From: a bacterium
GTDB taxonomy: Bacteria; RBG-13-66-14; B26-G2; WVWN01
Direction: 5' to 3'
Assembly: GCA_035529855.1 (NCBI GenBank)
Contig: DATKVX010000093.1
Location: 1-45,968, forward strand
Length of the DNA: 45,968 nucleotides
A model generated the notes under the pieces. The model saw only the letters and a program-made list of their open reading frames with translations, was not told where the DNA came from and did no database searches. Positions 24,224 to 32,320 of this stretch are shown here, piece by piece (within the stretch, counting starts at the first letter, position 1; each line of letters begins with the position of its first letter). The position numbers were made by a program, and so were the translations under genes.

Positions 24224-25297
24224 GTGACGCCCAGGCCCATCGAAGTAATTTTGCGGAACGTATTGGAGGAGGTCGAGCCGTTCTTCGAGGTGGAGAAGTT
24301 TTACGGCCGGCCGCCGGGCGTGGTTCTGGTGGGGAAATTCAAGGCCGGCGGTCACGACGCCGTCGCCCGGCACTTCGAGCCGCTCGGTTATTATACCAAG
24401 GCGACGCCGCTCGCGGGCGGGCGTTGGTTGGTGGAGGTCAGCCCGCGGCGGTTGGAGCGGCCGCGCCGGCGGATGCTCGTGAATGCCCTCCTGTTCGTCG
24501 CGACCATAGGGACGACGCTCGCCGCCGGGACGTGGCAGCGGGGCGGCAACCTGCTCCGGCCGGCGGATTGGCTCTTGGGCGTACCGTTCTCGGCCTCGAT
24601 AATGACCATCCTGTTGTGCCACGAGATGGCGCACTTCTTCGCCTCGATGAGACACCGCGTACGCGCGACGTTGCCCTATTTCCTGCCGGTGCCCCATCCG
24701 CTACTCGGGACCTTAGGCGCGGTTATCAAGATGGAATCGCCCATCCCGGACCGTCGGGCGCTGTTGGACATCGGCGCCGCCGGGCCGCTGGCGGGCTTCC
24801 TGGTCGCGCTCCCGTTGACGGTCGTGGGCCTCCATTACTCGGCGATAGTCTCGCCGGGGGCGGCCGCCGCCGGGACCGTTATCTTCGGCGACTCGTTGAT
24901 ATTCAAATTCTTGACGTACGCCGTAAAGGGCCCGCTGGGCGGTATGGACGTATCGCTTCATCCGCTGGCGCTCGCGGGGTGGATAGGCCTGTGGGTCACG
25001 TCCGTCAACCTGCTCCCCATAGGCCAGCTCGACGGCGGCCACGTCTCGTACGCGATGTTCGGCAAATACAGTGTATGGGTGGCGCGGGCGGCGTTCGTGG
25101 CGCTAATCCCGCTCGGCTTCGTCTGGACCGGGTGGTTCTTCTGGGCGTTTTTGATTATACTGTTCATCCGGTTAAAGCACCCGCCGCCCATAGACGACGC
25201 CGCCCCGCTCACGCCGCTGAGGCGTCTCGTGGGGTGGGCCGTCTTCGCGATAGCGGTCCTGACGTTCATCCCGGCGCCGATAAATATATTGTCTTAG
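24224..25297 (+). CDS. Site-2 protease family (M50) membrane metalloprotease
   Basis: The 357-residue protein starts at GTG. The N-terminal 85 residues are soluble (EVILRNVLEEVEPFFEVEKF), followed by about six to seven membrane segments. The M50 motifs are LLCHEMAHFFAS (His133, Glu134, His137) and NLLPIGQLDGGHV with Asp270 as third zinc ligand. Such proteins cleave membrane-embedded substrates, often anti-sigma factors. The layout, with a long soluble N-terminus and no PDZ domain, matches the EGY1-like/archaeal-type branch rather than RseP. The substrate is unknown. It sits 13 bases after mtnP and 15 before mrp in one operon. Confidence 0.9.
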   Translation: MTPRPIEVILRNVLEEVEPFFEVEKFYGRPPGVVLVGKFKAGGHDAVARHFEPLGYYTKATPLAGGRWLVEVSPRRLERPRRRMLVNALLFVATIGTTLAAGTWQRGGNLLRPADWLLGVPFSASIMTILLCHEMAHFFASMRHRVRATLPYFLPVPHPLLGTLGAVIKMESPIPDRRALLDIGAAGPLAGFLVALPLTVVGLHYSAIVSPGAAAAGTVIFGDSLIFKFLTYAVKGPLGGMDVSLHPLALAGWIGLWVTSVNLLPIGQLDGGHVSYAMFGKYSVWVARAAFVALIPLGFVWTGWFFWAFLIILFIRLKHPPPIDDAAPLTPLRRLVGWAVFAIAVLTFIPAPINILS

Positions 25298-25312
25298 TAA
25301 CGGGGAGAGACA

Positions 25313-26200
25313 ATGCCTAACGACGACGGACCGGAAAAAGAACCCTCGGCTGAGGAAGCGGCGAAGCTCGAGCGCTTCAAGCAACGCCTCGAGCTCGAAA
25401 AGCGCATCGCCGAGCGGATGAAGCTCATCCGCCACAAGATCTTGGTGGCGTCCGGCAAGGGGGGCGTCGGCAAGACGACGGTGGCCGTAAACTTAGCGCT
25501 CGCGTTGGCCCAAGCGGGGGACGGCGTGGCGCTGCTGGACGCGGATATACACGGCCCGGGCGTGCCGCTGATGCTCGGCCTGGCGGACGTTAAACCCACC
25601 GGCGGCGATGCCGGCATAAACCCGGTGGCGTACGATGACAAGCTGGTCGTGATGAGTATGGCCTTCCTCGTCGCGGGCGAGTCCGACGCCGTCATATGGC
25701 GCGGGCCGCTCAAGATGGCGATGATAGACAACTTCCTGGCCGACATTAACTGGGGCGAACGCGACTGGCTCGTGGTGGACACGCCGCCCGGAACCGGCGA
25801 CGAGATATTATCGCTGGCGCAGCGTATAAAGGACGCCGACGGCCTGATAATGGTGACGACGCCCCAGGCGGCCGCGGTGGCGTCGGCCCGCAAGAGCCTG
25901 ACGTTTGCCGTAAAAACGAAAATACCGGTTTTAGGGGTAATCGAGAATATGGGCCCGTTCGCCTGTCCGGAGTGCGGGCACGATATAAAATTGTTCGGCG
26001 GCGGCGGCGGCGAACGCGTTGCGGCCGAGTTCGGCGTCCGTTTCCTGGGGGCCGTTCCCTTCGACCCCGACGTGGTCCCGGAATCGGACCGCGGCCAACC
26101 CGTTATGGTGGCCCGGCCCGATAGCGCGACCGCGCGGGCCTGGAGGAAGATAACGGCGAAGGTTCGGGAAGTGGTCGCGGCGTCGGCTAAGGAAAAGTAG
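25313..26200 (+). CDS. mrp: Mrp/ApbC-type Fe-S cluster carrier ATPase
   Basis: The 295-residue P-loop protein has ASGKGGVGKTTVAVNLA (deviant Walker A), LLDADIHGPGVPLMLGL, the switch and Walker B elements WRGPLK and LVVDTPPGTGDE, and the Cys218-x2-Cys221 pair (FACPECG) that binds a bridging [4Fe-4S] cluster in the Mrp/NBP35 family. An acidic, charged N-terminal extension of about 40 residues replaces the usual DUF59 domain. It should carry Fe-S clusters to apoproteins in the cytoplasm. It is third in the mtnP operon. Confidence 0.95.
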   Translation: MPNDDGPEKEPSAEEAAKLERFKQRLELEKRIAERMKLIRHKILVASGKGGVGKTTVAVNLALALAQAGDGVALLDADIHGPGVPLMLGLADVKPTGGDAGINPVAYDDKLVVMSMAFLVAGESDAVIWRGPLKMAMIDNFLADINWGERDWLVVDTPPGTGDEILSLAQRIKDADGLIMVTTPQAAAVASARKSLTFAVKTKIPVLGVIENMGPFACPECGHDIKLFGGGGGERVAAEFGVRFLGAVPFDPDVVPESDRGQPVMVARPDSATARAWRKITAKVREVVAASAKEK

Positions 26201-26253
26201 AAATAAAGTGCGAACTCGTTAATGGGCTACGGGGCGTAAGCGTTACGCGCGAG

Positions 26254-27390
26254 GTGAACGTCTTGGCGGCGAAAGATAAGGGTAAAGATAAAGAAAAAAT
26301 AAAACTGGCGGTCCTGTTCGGCGGCCGGTCCGGCGAGCACGAAGTATCCATTATTTCGGCGCGCTCCATGATGGCCGCGGTGGACGGCAAGAAGTTCGAG
26401 GTGCTGCCGATTTACATTTCGCCCGAGGGCAGTTGGTACTTCTGGGCCGGTTTCATGCAGGGCGTGGCGCGCCCGGACGAGAGCGAGCCGTCGTATACGC
26501 CGGTCGCGGACCCGCAGCGGCGCGCTTTTCTGGTGCGCCTCGACGGCGGCGGCGAGCTGGAGGCCGACGTCGTCTTCCCGCTGTTGCACGGGCCCTACGG
26601 CGAGGACGGGACGATTCAGGGTCTGCTCGAGCTGGACGCGATGCCGTACGTGGGCTCCGGGCCGCTGGCCGCGGCCCTGGCCATGGACAAGGAGATGTCG
26701 AAGGACGTATTGCGGGCGAACGGCATCTCGACGGTGGACTACTTCGCGGTCGCGCGGCGGCGCTTCGAGGAGGAGCCGGACCGGGTTACGCTGGAGGTCG
26801 AGCAGCGGTTGCGTTATCCGCTGTTCGTAAAGCCGGCGAACCTCGGCTCGAGCATCGGCATACGCAAGGTTAACGACCGCGACTCGTTGAAGAAGGCGTT
26901 GGCCGACGCGGCGCGGTACGATTCCAAAATTCTGTGCGAGCAGGCGGCCAACGGCCGCGAGTTCGAGTGCGCGGTCCTGGGCAACTACGCTCCGGAGGCG
27001 TCGCCGGTGGGCGAGATCGTGCCGGCGGGAGAGTTCTACGACTACAAGGCCAAGTACGTCCGGGACGACGCCCAGCTCCTCGCCCCCGCGGTGATGGACG
27101 AAGAGCTCGCCCGACGGGTGCAGGACTTGGCGGTGCGCGCGTTCAACAGCCACGGCTGCGCCGGCCTGGCGCGCGTCGACTTCTTCTACTTGCCGGACCG
27201 GGAACTCTTATTGGTAAACGAATTAAATACCATGCCCGGCTTTACGCCCATAAGTATGTACCCCAAGTTGTGGGACGTGGCCGGCCTGAAGTACGCCAAG
27301 CTCATCGAGCGGTTGGTAGACCTGGCGTTCGAACGCCACGACGAGCTTATGCGTAACCTTATAAAGTACGAAGACGCCGTGGAAATCTAA
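26254..27390 (+). CDS. ddl: D-alanine-D-alanine ligase
   Basis: The 378-residue ATP-grasp enzyme starts at GTG, with a lysine-rich lead-in (KDKGKDKEKIK) before LAVLFGGRSGEHEVSIIS. Other motifs are LHGPYGEDGTIQGLLEL, PYVGSGPLAAALAMDK, FVKPANLGSSIGI and LLVNELNTMPGFT. All are canonical for Ddl, which joins two D-alanines for peptidoglycan. The 53-base gap before it contains a small hairpin (GCGTAA-GCG-TTACGC, 26235-26249) of unknown role. The gene shows that the organism makes peptidoglycan with a D-Ala-D-Ala end. Confidence 0.96.
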   Translation: MNVLAAKDKGKDKEKIKLAVLFGGRSGEHEVSIISARSMMAAVDGKKFEVLPIYISPEGSWYFWAGFMQGVARPDESEPSYTPVADPQRRAFLVRLDGGGELEADVVFPLLHGPYGEDGTIQGLLELDAMPYVGSGPLAAALAMDKEMSKDVLRANGISTVDYFAVARRRFEEEPDRVTLEVEQRLRYPLFVKPANLGSSIGIRKVNDRDSLKKALADAARYDSKILCEQAANGREFECAVLGNYAPEASPVGEIVPAGEFYDYKAKYVRDDAQLLAPAVMDEELARRVQDLAVRAFNSHGCAGLARVDFFYLPDRELLLVNELNTMPGFTPISMYPKLWDVAGLKYAKLIERLVDLAFERHDELMRNLIKYEDAVEI

Positions 27391-27414
27391 CGACGAAAAG
27401 GAAGAGGTGGCGAA

Positions 27415-27843
27415 TTGTTATTCTTATTGGCTTCGACGGCATACGCGATGGGCGGGGGCGGCGGCGGCGAAGGACAGGGCGGCGGCGGCTTCGGCATCAT
27501 CCTGCCGCTCCTCCTCATTATGGTCATCTTCTACTTCCTGCTGATAAGGCCTCAACAGCGCGCCGAGAAACGCAAGAAGGAAATGATCTCCTCGGTCAAA
27601 AAAGGTTATCGCGTGATAACCGCGGGCGGCATCCGGGGTACGGTGGCGAAGGTTTACGAGAAAGACAAGATCGTGGTCGTAACCGTCGCGAAGGATGTCG
27701 ACGTCGAGGTGGCGCTGGCGAAGATCGAGGCCGCGGCGCCCCCCGGGGAAGAAGTAGCCGTCGCTGCGAGCGGGGGCAAAGATGATAAGGCGGCCGGCAA
27801 GCGCAAGGAGCGTAAGGAGCCGCGGCGGCCCCGCCGCAAGTAG
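27415..27843 (+). CDS. yajC: YajC-like Sec translocon accessory protein
   Basis: The 142-residue protein starts at TTG with GGAAGAGG seven bases upstream. A Gly-rich N-terminal segment leads into one membrane helix (ILPLLLIMVIFYFLLIRPQQ). The typical YajC tail follows: RAEKRKKEM, VKKGYRVITAGGIRGTVAKV, IVVVTVAKDVDVEV. The Lys/Arg-rich end (GKRKERKEPRRPRRK) is longer than usual. YajC associates with SecDF. No secD or secF is in the window. Confidence 0.93.
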   Translation: MLFLLASTAYAMGGGGGGEGQGGGGFGIILPLLLIMVIFYFLLIRPQQRAEKRKKEMISSVKKGYRVITAGGIRGTVAKVYEKDKIVVVTVAKDVDVEVALAKIEAAAPPGEEVAVAASGGKDDKAAGKRKERKEPRRPRRK

Positions 27844-27845
27844 AA

Positions 27846-28562
27846 GTGGCCGAGAACGAAAACGAAGCGGACGTAGGCGAAGGCGTCGGGTCCGCGGGGG
27901 CGCTCGTCACGCTGGCTACGCTGAAGGAGGACGCCGAGGTCGCGGCGTACCTCGCCGAGGCGGACCGGGTCCTCGCGGTGTTGGGCTTCACGGAGCACGG
28001 CGAGAGACACGCCGCCATGGTGGCCGAGCGGGCGCGGGCCATGATATCGGCGCTGGGTTACAAGGAGCGGCGGGCGGAGCTCGCGGCCGTCGCCGGCCAC
28101 CTCCACGATATCGGCAACGTCGTCAACCGCCACAACCACGAGGCGCTGTCGGCGGTGTTGGCGCGCGATATATTGCGGCGGCTCGGCATGGACGTAACCG
28201 AAACGCTGCAGGTGATGACGGCCATCGGCAACCACGACGAGGGCTCGGGCGTGCCGGCGAGCGTTATAAGCGCGGCGCTGACCATCGCGGACAAGTCGGA
28301 CGTGCGGCGGGACCGCGTTCGGAACCCGTCCATGATATCCTTCGATATCCACGACCGCGTGAACTACGCCGCGAAGCGCAGCGAGCTGGAGGTGGACGGC
28401 GAGGCCAAGGCCATTACGCTAAAGCTCGAAATAGATACGTCGATATCGCAGGTCATGGAGTACTTCGAGACCTTCCTCTCGCGGATGATAATGTGCCGGC
28501 GGGCGGCGAGGCGGCTGGGGTGCAACTTCGGCCTGGTCATAAACGAAGTTCAAATGCTTTAG
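27846..28562 (+). CDS. HD-domain metal-dependent phosphohydrolase
   Basis: The 238-residue protein starts at GTG two bases after yajC. The HD fold is shown by EHGERHAAMV, GHLHDIGNVVNRHNHE (metal-binding His-Asp pair), AIGNHDEGSG and IADKSDVRRDRVR (Asp). It resembles the HD proteins commonly annotated as generic metal-dependent phosphohydrolases. The acidic N-terminus (AENENEADVGEG) is probably disordered. The C-terminal 80 residues look like an alpha/beta regulatory domain. The substrate (nucleotide or cyclic dinucleotide) cannot be inferred. Confidence 0.85.
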   Translation: MAENENEADVGEGVGSAGALVTLATLKEDAEVAAYLAEADRVLAVLGFTEHGERHAAMVAERARAMISALGYKERRAELAAVAGHLHDIGNVVNRHNHEALSAVLARDILRRLGMDVTETLQVMTAIGNHDEGSGVPASVISAALTIADKSDVRRDRVRNPSMISFDIHDRVNYAAKRSELEVDGEAKAITLKLEIDTSISQVMEYFETFLSRMIMCRRAARRLGCNFGLVINEVQML

Positions 28563-28584
28563 GAGCAGGCGACGGGGTGATGTT

Positions 28585-29322
28585 ATGCGACGCGTACGTG
28601 GGGCGCCGGTATTTACCTTGGCCTTGTGTTTGGCGGCCGGGTGCGGCGGCGCGGCCGAGAAGGAGGCGCGCGTGAGCGACGACGCCGAAATGTGGCGTCG
28701 CCTCAACGCGATGGTGGACAGCCAGATCGAGGGTCGGGGCGTCTCGGACCCGGCGACGCTGGCCGCCGTGCGTAAGGTACCGCGCTGGGAGTTCGTCCCG
28801 GCGGACCTCGGGAACCGCGCGTTCGAAGATAACCCGCTGGCCATAGGCGAGGGGCAGACGATTTCGCAGCCGTACATCGTCGCCTATATGACCGAGGCGT
28901 TGAAGCTGGAGGCCGGCGATAAAGTGCTGGAAGTCGGGACCGGCTCCGGGTACCAGGCGGCTATCCTGGGCGTTATAGCGGCCGACGTTTATACCATAGA
29001 GATAATCCCGTCGCTGGCCGAGGACGCCCGGGCGACGCTGGAACGCCTCGGCTACGACAACGTCCACGTCCGCGTCGGCGACGGTTACGGCGGCTGGCCC
29101 GAGGAGGCCCCCTTCGACGCCATTATCGCGACCTGCGCTCCCGACCACGTTCCGCAGCCGCTGTTGGACCAACTCGCCGACGGCGGCCGGCTGGTTCTGC
29201 CGCTCGGCGGCCGGTATCCGCAGATGCTCAAGCGCTATACGAGACGCGGCGATACTTTCGAGGAAGAAGACCTCGAGCCGGTGCTGTTCGTCCCCATGAC
29301 GGGGGAAGCGCAGGAGCAATAA
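28585..29322 (+). CDS. Exported lipoprotein form of protein-L-isoaspartate O-methyltransferase (PCMT-like)
   Basis: The 245-residue protein starts with a signal peptide and lipobox (FTLALCLAAGC, Cys20 predicted lipidated). The PCMT core follows: VPRWEFVPADL, ENPLAIGEGQTISQPYIVA-like residues, VLEVGTGSGYQAAIL (SAM loop), YTIEIIPSLAEDAR, VRVGDGYGGWPEEAPFDAII and RLVLPLGGR. PCMT repairs isoaspartate in aged proteins using SAM. The odd feature is the export signal: SAM is not known to be supplied in the periplasm, so either the N-terminal prediction is wrong or the enzyme acts on envelope proteins with an unknown SAM source. An internal start such as the Met in DAEMWRRL would give a cytoplasmic enzyme of normal size. 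Confidence 0.88.
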   Translation: MRRVRGAPVFTLALCLAAGCGGAAEKEARVSDDAEMWRRLNAMVDSQIEGRGVSDPATLAAVRKVPRWEFVPADLGNRAFEDNPLAIGEGQTISQPYIVAYMTEALKLEAGDKVLEVGTGSGYQAAILGVIAADVYTIEIIPSLAEDARATLERLGYDNVHVRVGDGYGGWPEEAPFDAIIATCAPDHVPQPLLDQLADGGRLVLPLGGRYPQMLKRYTRRGDTFEEEDLEPVLFVPMTGEAQEQ

Positions 29323-29372
29323 CGGTTCTAACCGCGTTGGGCCGTCGGGCCCGCGCGCGGGAGGTGTTCCGC

Positions 29373-29765
29373 ATGGCGAACGAGAGAGACGTGGAGAGGT
29401 TTTTCGAGGAATTGGGGTACGACTACGAGATGCTGGGCCCGCAGATGTGGGTCGTGGACGCCGCGGCCGAGGGCGGCTTCGGCAAGGTCGTCGTGAGCTA
29501 TAGCCCGCCGTTGGTCGTGCTGCGGCTCAAGGTGGCGGACCTGGCCAAAGGCCGGGAGGACGCCAAACTCTTCCATATGCTGCTGGAGGCGAACGCCCGC
29601 GACGTCGTCCACGGCGCCTTCGGCCTGGAGGACAAGGCTATCGTAGTGGTCGATACGTTGGAGGCGGAGTACCTGGACGCCGTCGAGCTCCAAGCGTCGG
29701 TGGACGGCATGGCTTTCGCCGCGGCGACGGTTTTACCCCGCTTAAAAGAGTTCGGCCTGAAGTAA
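29373..29765 (+). CDS. YbjN/CesT-like small protein upstream of pspA
   Basis: The 130-residue protein starts at the ATG at 29373, with GGGAGG nine bases upstream. It reads as an alpha/beta sandwich: an N-terminal helix (ERDVERFFEELGYDYEM), strands (KVVVSYSPPLVVLRLKVADL), LFHMLLEANARDVVHGAFGLEDKAIVVVDTLE, and a C-terminal helix. This is the pattern of the YbjN and type III secretion chaperone-like (CesT) fold. The placement is by pattern, not by a strict motif. It lies 13 bases before pspA with a matched ribosome-binding site, which suggests it works with PspA, perhaps as a chaperone or regulator. Confidence 0.75.
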   Translation: MANERDVERFFEELGYDYEMLGPQMWVVDAAAEGGFGKVVVSYSPPLVVLRLKVADLAKGREDAKLFHMLLEANARDVVHGAFGLEDKAIVVVDTLEAEYLDAVELQASVDGMAFAAATVLPRLKEFGLK

Positions 29766-29778
29766 GGAGGAGGCCGCT

Positions 29779-30513
29779 ATGGGTGTTTTGGAACGGATCG
29801 CGAAGATCATAGAAGCGAATCTAAACGCCATGCTCTCGTCGGCGGAAGACCCCGAGAATATGCTCGAGCAATTGATGGCGGACATGCGCGAGCAATACCG
29901 CGAGGCCCAACGGCAGGTTACGGTCTCCGTTGCCGACGAAAAGCGTCTCGAGGCTAGATACCGCAAGGCGAAGGCCAACGCGGACGAGTGGCAGCGGCGC
30001 GCCGTCCTGGCGCTGCAGAAGGGCCGCGAGGATTTGGCGCGCGAGGCGTTGCTCCGCAAGCAGGAAGAGGCGGCGGCCGCGACGGAATACCTGACCCAAC
30101 TCGAGCAGCAGAGCATCCTCGTCGAGCGGTTGAAGCAGGGGCTCGTCGCGCTCGACCGGAAGATCGACGAGGCCGCGCGCAAGAAGGACCTCATCATCGC
30201 CCGCCAGAAGCGCGCCGAGGCCGCCCAGACCATCAACCGCGCCGTTTCCTCCATCGACGACCGGAGCGCTTTCGAGGCGTTGGGCCACGTCGAGGAGAAG
30301 GTGGCGCGCCTCGAGGCGACCGCCGAAGCCGAGGCCGAGGTCGCCGCCCTCAAGAGCACTAAAACCCTGGAAGACGAGTTCAAGAAACTCGAAACCGGCG
30401 ACGTGGACGTCGAGCTCATGGCGTTGAAAGCATCGTTGGGCCTGGCGCTGGCGCCGGGCGAGGTTCCCCAGGCGCTCCCGGAGGGCGAGGAAAAGGGTAA
30501 GGCCGACGCCTGA
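29779..30513 (+). CDS. pspA: PspA/IM30 (ESCRT-III-like) membrane-remodelling protein
   Basis: The 244-residue protein begins MGVLERIAKIIEANLNAMLSS with an amphipathic helix. It then has the family's EDPENMLEQLMADMREQ and long helical hairpins (QRQVTVSVADEKRLEARYRKA; KKDLIIARQKRAEAAQTIN). Length and helix layout fit PspA/Vipp1, which forms oligomers on the inner membrane and keeps it intact under stress. The C-terminal part after about residue 215 is short and acidic and lacks the Vipp1 extension. The AAGGAGGAGG ribosome-binding site is strong. PspF, PspB and PspC genes are absent here; the neighbours are a YbjN-like gene and a membrane protein gene. Confidence 0.95.
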   Translation: MGVLERIAKIIEANLNAMLSSAEDPENMLEQLMADMREQYREAQRQVTVSVADEKRLEARYRKAKANADEWQRRAVLALQKGREDLAREALLRKQEEAAAATEYLTQLEQQSILVERLKQGLVALDRKIDEAARKKDLIIARQKRAEAAQTINRAVSSIDDRSAFEALGHVEEKVARLEATAEAEAEVAALKSTKTLEDEFKKLETGDVDVELMALKASLGLALAPGEVPQALPEGEEKGKADA

Positions 30514-30522
30514 ACCCCGCCT

Positions 30523-31182
30523 ATGAACTGGAAGGTAATACTCCGGCCCTTCGGCCTGCCGGTTTTTCTGGCAAGCCTCATCTTCTTGCCGTTCTTCCCG
30601 GTCGTAACGGCGGCGGGCGCCGTTTTTTACGGCGGCACGTTGTACTGGGCCTACCACCGCGAACGCAATAAGGCGCTGCCGCGGGGGACGGTGGACGAGG
30701 TTGGCAGGCTGCCGTATCGTCGCCGCAAGCTCGCGAATCACGCCATCGCCGCGGCGCGCGACATCGAACGCCGCCTGTCCCGCCTCCCGATAGATATGGT
30801 GGAGCGTATGCCGCTCCGGGCGGAAGACGCCGGCCGCCTGGCGGCCGCGGTCGTCTACTACCTGCGGGAGGAAGGCGGGGCTCGAAAGCTGGTGAAGGCC
30901 GGCGCCGGCGGCGAGGCCGCGGAGCTCGCCAAGAAGGCCGCGGTGGACGCGGAGCGAACGTTCTCCAAAATGCAGGAGTTGCAGAACGCGCTGACGGCGC
31001 TCGCGCTGGCGAGCGCGCACGTCGACCGCGAAATGCTGGCCGCCGAGGCGGACGACGCCGCGGAAGAGATAAAAGGGTTGCGGCGGGCGATGGAGGAGGC
31101 TCGAGCCGAGCTCGGCGCCGCCGCCGAAAGACCCGCGCTCGAGGGCGGCTCGGGGCGTTGGGAAGGCGGCGAGGGCGATTAA
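30523..31182 (+). CDS. Membrane-anchored helical protein downstream of pspA
   Basis: I do not recognise this 219-residue protein. The N-terminus holds one long or two short membrane helices (LPVFLASLIFLPFFPVVTAAGAVFYGGTLYWAY) and a basic stretch (HRERNKALPRG). The rest is Arg/Ala/Glu-rich helix with coiled-coil character (RRRKLANHAIAAARDIERRL; DERTFSKMQELQNAL-like segment) and ends in a Gly-rich acidic tail. It starts 9 bases after pspA, so co-translation is likely, and it may be the inner-membrane anchor or partner of PspA in this organism. That role is inferred from position only. Confidence 0.65.
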   Translation: MNWKVILRPFGLPVFLASLIFLPFFPVVTAAGAVFYGGTLYWAYHRERNKALPRGTVDEVGRLPYRRRKLANHAIAAARDIERRLSRLPIDMVERMPLRAEDAGRLAAAVVYYLREEGGARKLVKAGAGGEAAELAKKAAVDAERTFSKMQELQNALTALALASAHVDREMLAAEADDAAEEIKGLRRAMEEARAELGAAAERPALEGGSGRWEGGEGD

Positions 31183-31201
31183 CGCCGCCGCGCGACGGGT
31201 C

Positions 31202-32242
31202 TTGCTTTGCCTTTGGGTAGCCGCGGTCGGCGCGAACGCGCGGCCCCTCGAGGTCGTAAATTACTGGAACGGCGTCCTGGGCGCGTCGGGCGAGTTCCGC
31301 ACCGTCTTCGACAATGCCGAATATTCGACCGTCCGTTTGCCGAAGTTGGACGAACGGGCGTATTTTTTTTCGGACCTGACGCTGTACGCCGATTTCCACG
31401 TGGCCGAAGGCGTATTGGTGCAAGCGGGCGGGAAGGTCCGTTACGACTTCGGCGACGACGCCGCCGGCGGCCCGGGGCCGCGCGCGTACCTCCGCTTGCG
31501 CGGCACGCTCGATACCGAGCATAACCAATGGACGTTCGGCCACTTCCGCGACTACGTATCGCCGCTCACCTTCGAACAGCGCGACTACGACGACGAGCTG
31601 GCCGGCATGCGGTACCGCCTTACGTGGGGCCCGAGCGACAGCCACTTCTTCCTCGCGCGGACGTCGACGGTGGGGGAGGAGCGGTACGAGACGTTCGCCG
31701 GGGGCGGACGGGTATCGCTGCGGCCGTGGGAGAAAACGGTCCTGGGGGCCAACCTGGGCGGCATCCACCAGGGCGGCTTCGACGCGGGCGGCGGGTCGCC
31801 CCCGCCGGGCGGCCGCAAGCGCGAGGCCGGCGTCGGGTCGCTCGATTTCGAACAGGGGATTCCGTGGGGCCTTTTCGCGGCCGGCGAGGCCGCCCTCTCG
31901 GTGGACCGCGGCGATAGGGAAGAGGGCTCGCTGCGGGACAACGCTTTCTGGGTCGGCGGCGGATGGCGGCGGGGCCCCTTCGAGGTGAGCGGCCGCCTCT
32001 ATCGCGTGGGGTGGGCGTTCGCGACGCCGTGGGGCGTGAGGTTCCTACGCAACGAGGAGGGGTCGATAATATTAAGCGACTTTTACGCGTGGACCGCGCG
32101 CGGCGCCGCGTCGTTCGACGTCTTCGGGACGGCCAGGCTTACGTTGGCGCTCGAGGGCGGCGTTAAATATAAAGAGGAGAGTTTCGCCGAGCAGGATTAC
32201 AATTTCAATATCGGGCTGATCAAGTTCGAGGTTTACCTGTAG
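31202..32242 (+). CDS. Predicted outer-membrane beta-barrel protein
   Basis: The 346-residue frame from TTG at 31202 begins MLCLWVAAVGANA, a short signal-like stretch lacking positive charges. Reading back in frame adds INAAARRVL from an ATT at 31178, which would complete a good signal peptide, but no ATG or GTG exists there. The mature part has alternating aromatic/Gly amphipathic strands (FFSDLTLYADFHVAEGVLVQAGGKVRYDF, shortened here to its pattern), DTEHNQWTFGHFRDYVSPLTF, and it ends in FEVYL. This is the pattern of a 14-16-stranded barrel, though no family is recognised. It is last in the mtnP-pspA run and is followed by a strong terminator. Confidence 0.65.
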   Translation: MLCLWVAAVGANARPLEVVNYWNGVLGASGEFRTVFDNAEYSTVRLPKLDERAYFFSDLTLYADFHVAEGVLVQAGGKVRYDFGDDAAGGPGPRAYLRLRGTLDTEHNQWTFGHFRDYVSPLTFEQRDYDDELAGMRYRLTWGPSDSHFFLARTSTVGEERYETFAGGGRVSLRPWEKTVLGANLGGIHQGGFDAGGGSPPPGGRKREAGVGSLDFEQGIPWGLFAAGEAALSVDRGDREEGSLRDNAFWVGGGWRRGPFEVSGRLYRVGWAFATPWGVRFLRNEEGSIILSDFYAWTARGAASFDVFGTARLTLALEGGVKYKEESFAEQDYNFNIGLIKFEVYL

Positions 32243-32263
32243 CGTCGTTTTTTCAAAGAAAAC

Positions 32264-32291
32264 GCCGCCCGCCCGGGCGGCTTTATTTTTT
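32264..32291. terminator. Terminator between the barrel gene and hisS
   Basis: GCCGCCC-GCCC-GGGCGGC (32264-32281) is followed by TTTATTTTTTT on the plus strand. On the minus strand an AAAGAAAA run precedes it, so it may also serve hisS. Confidence 0.85.
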
Positions 32292-32320
32292 TGCAGCCGT
32301 TTCTTTGGGCTCTTCCGCGT

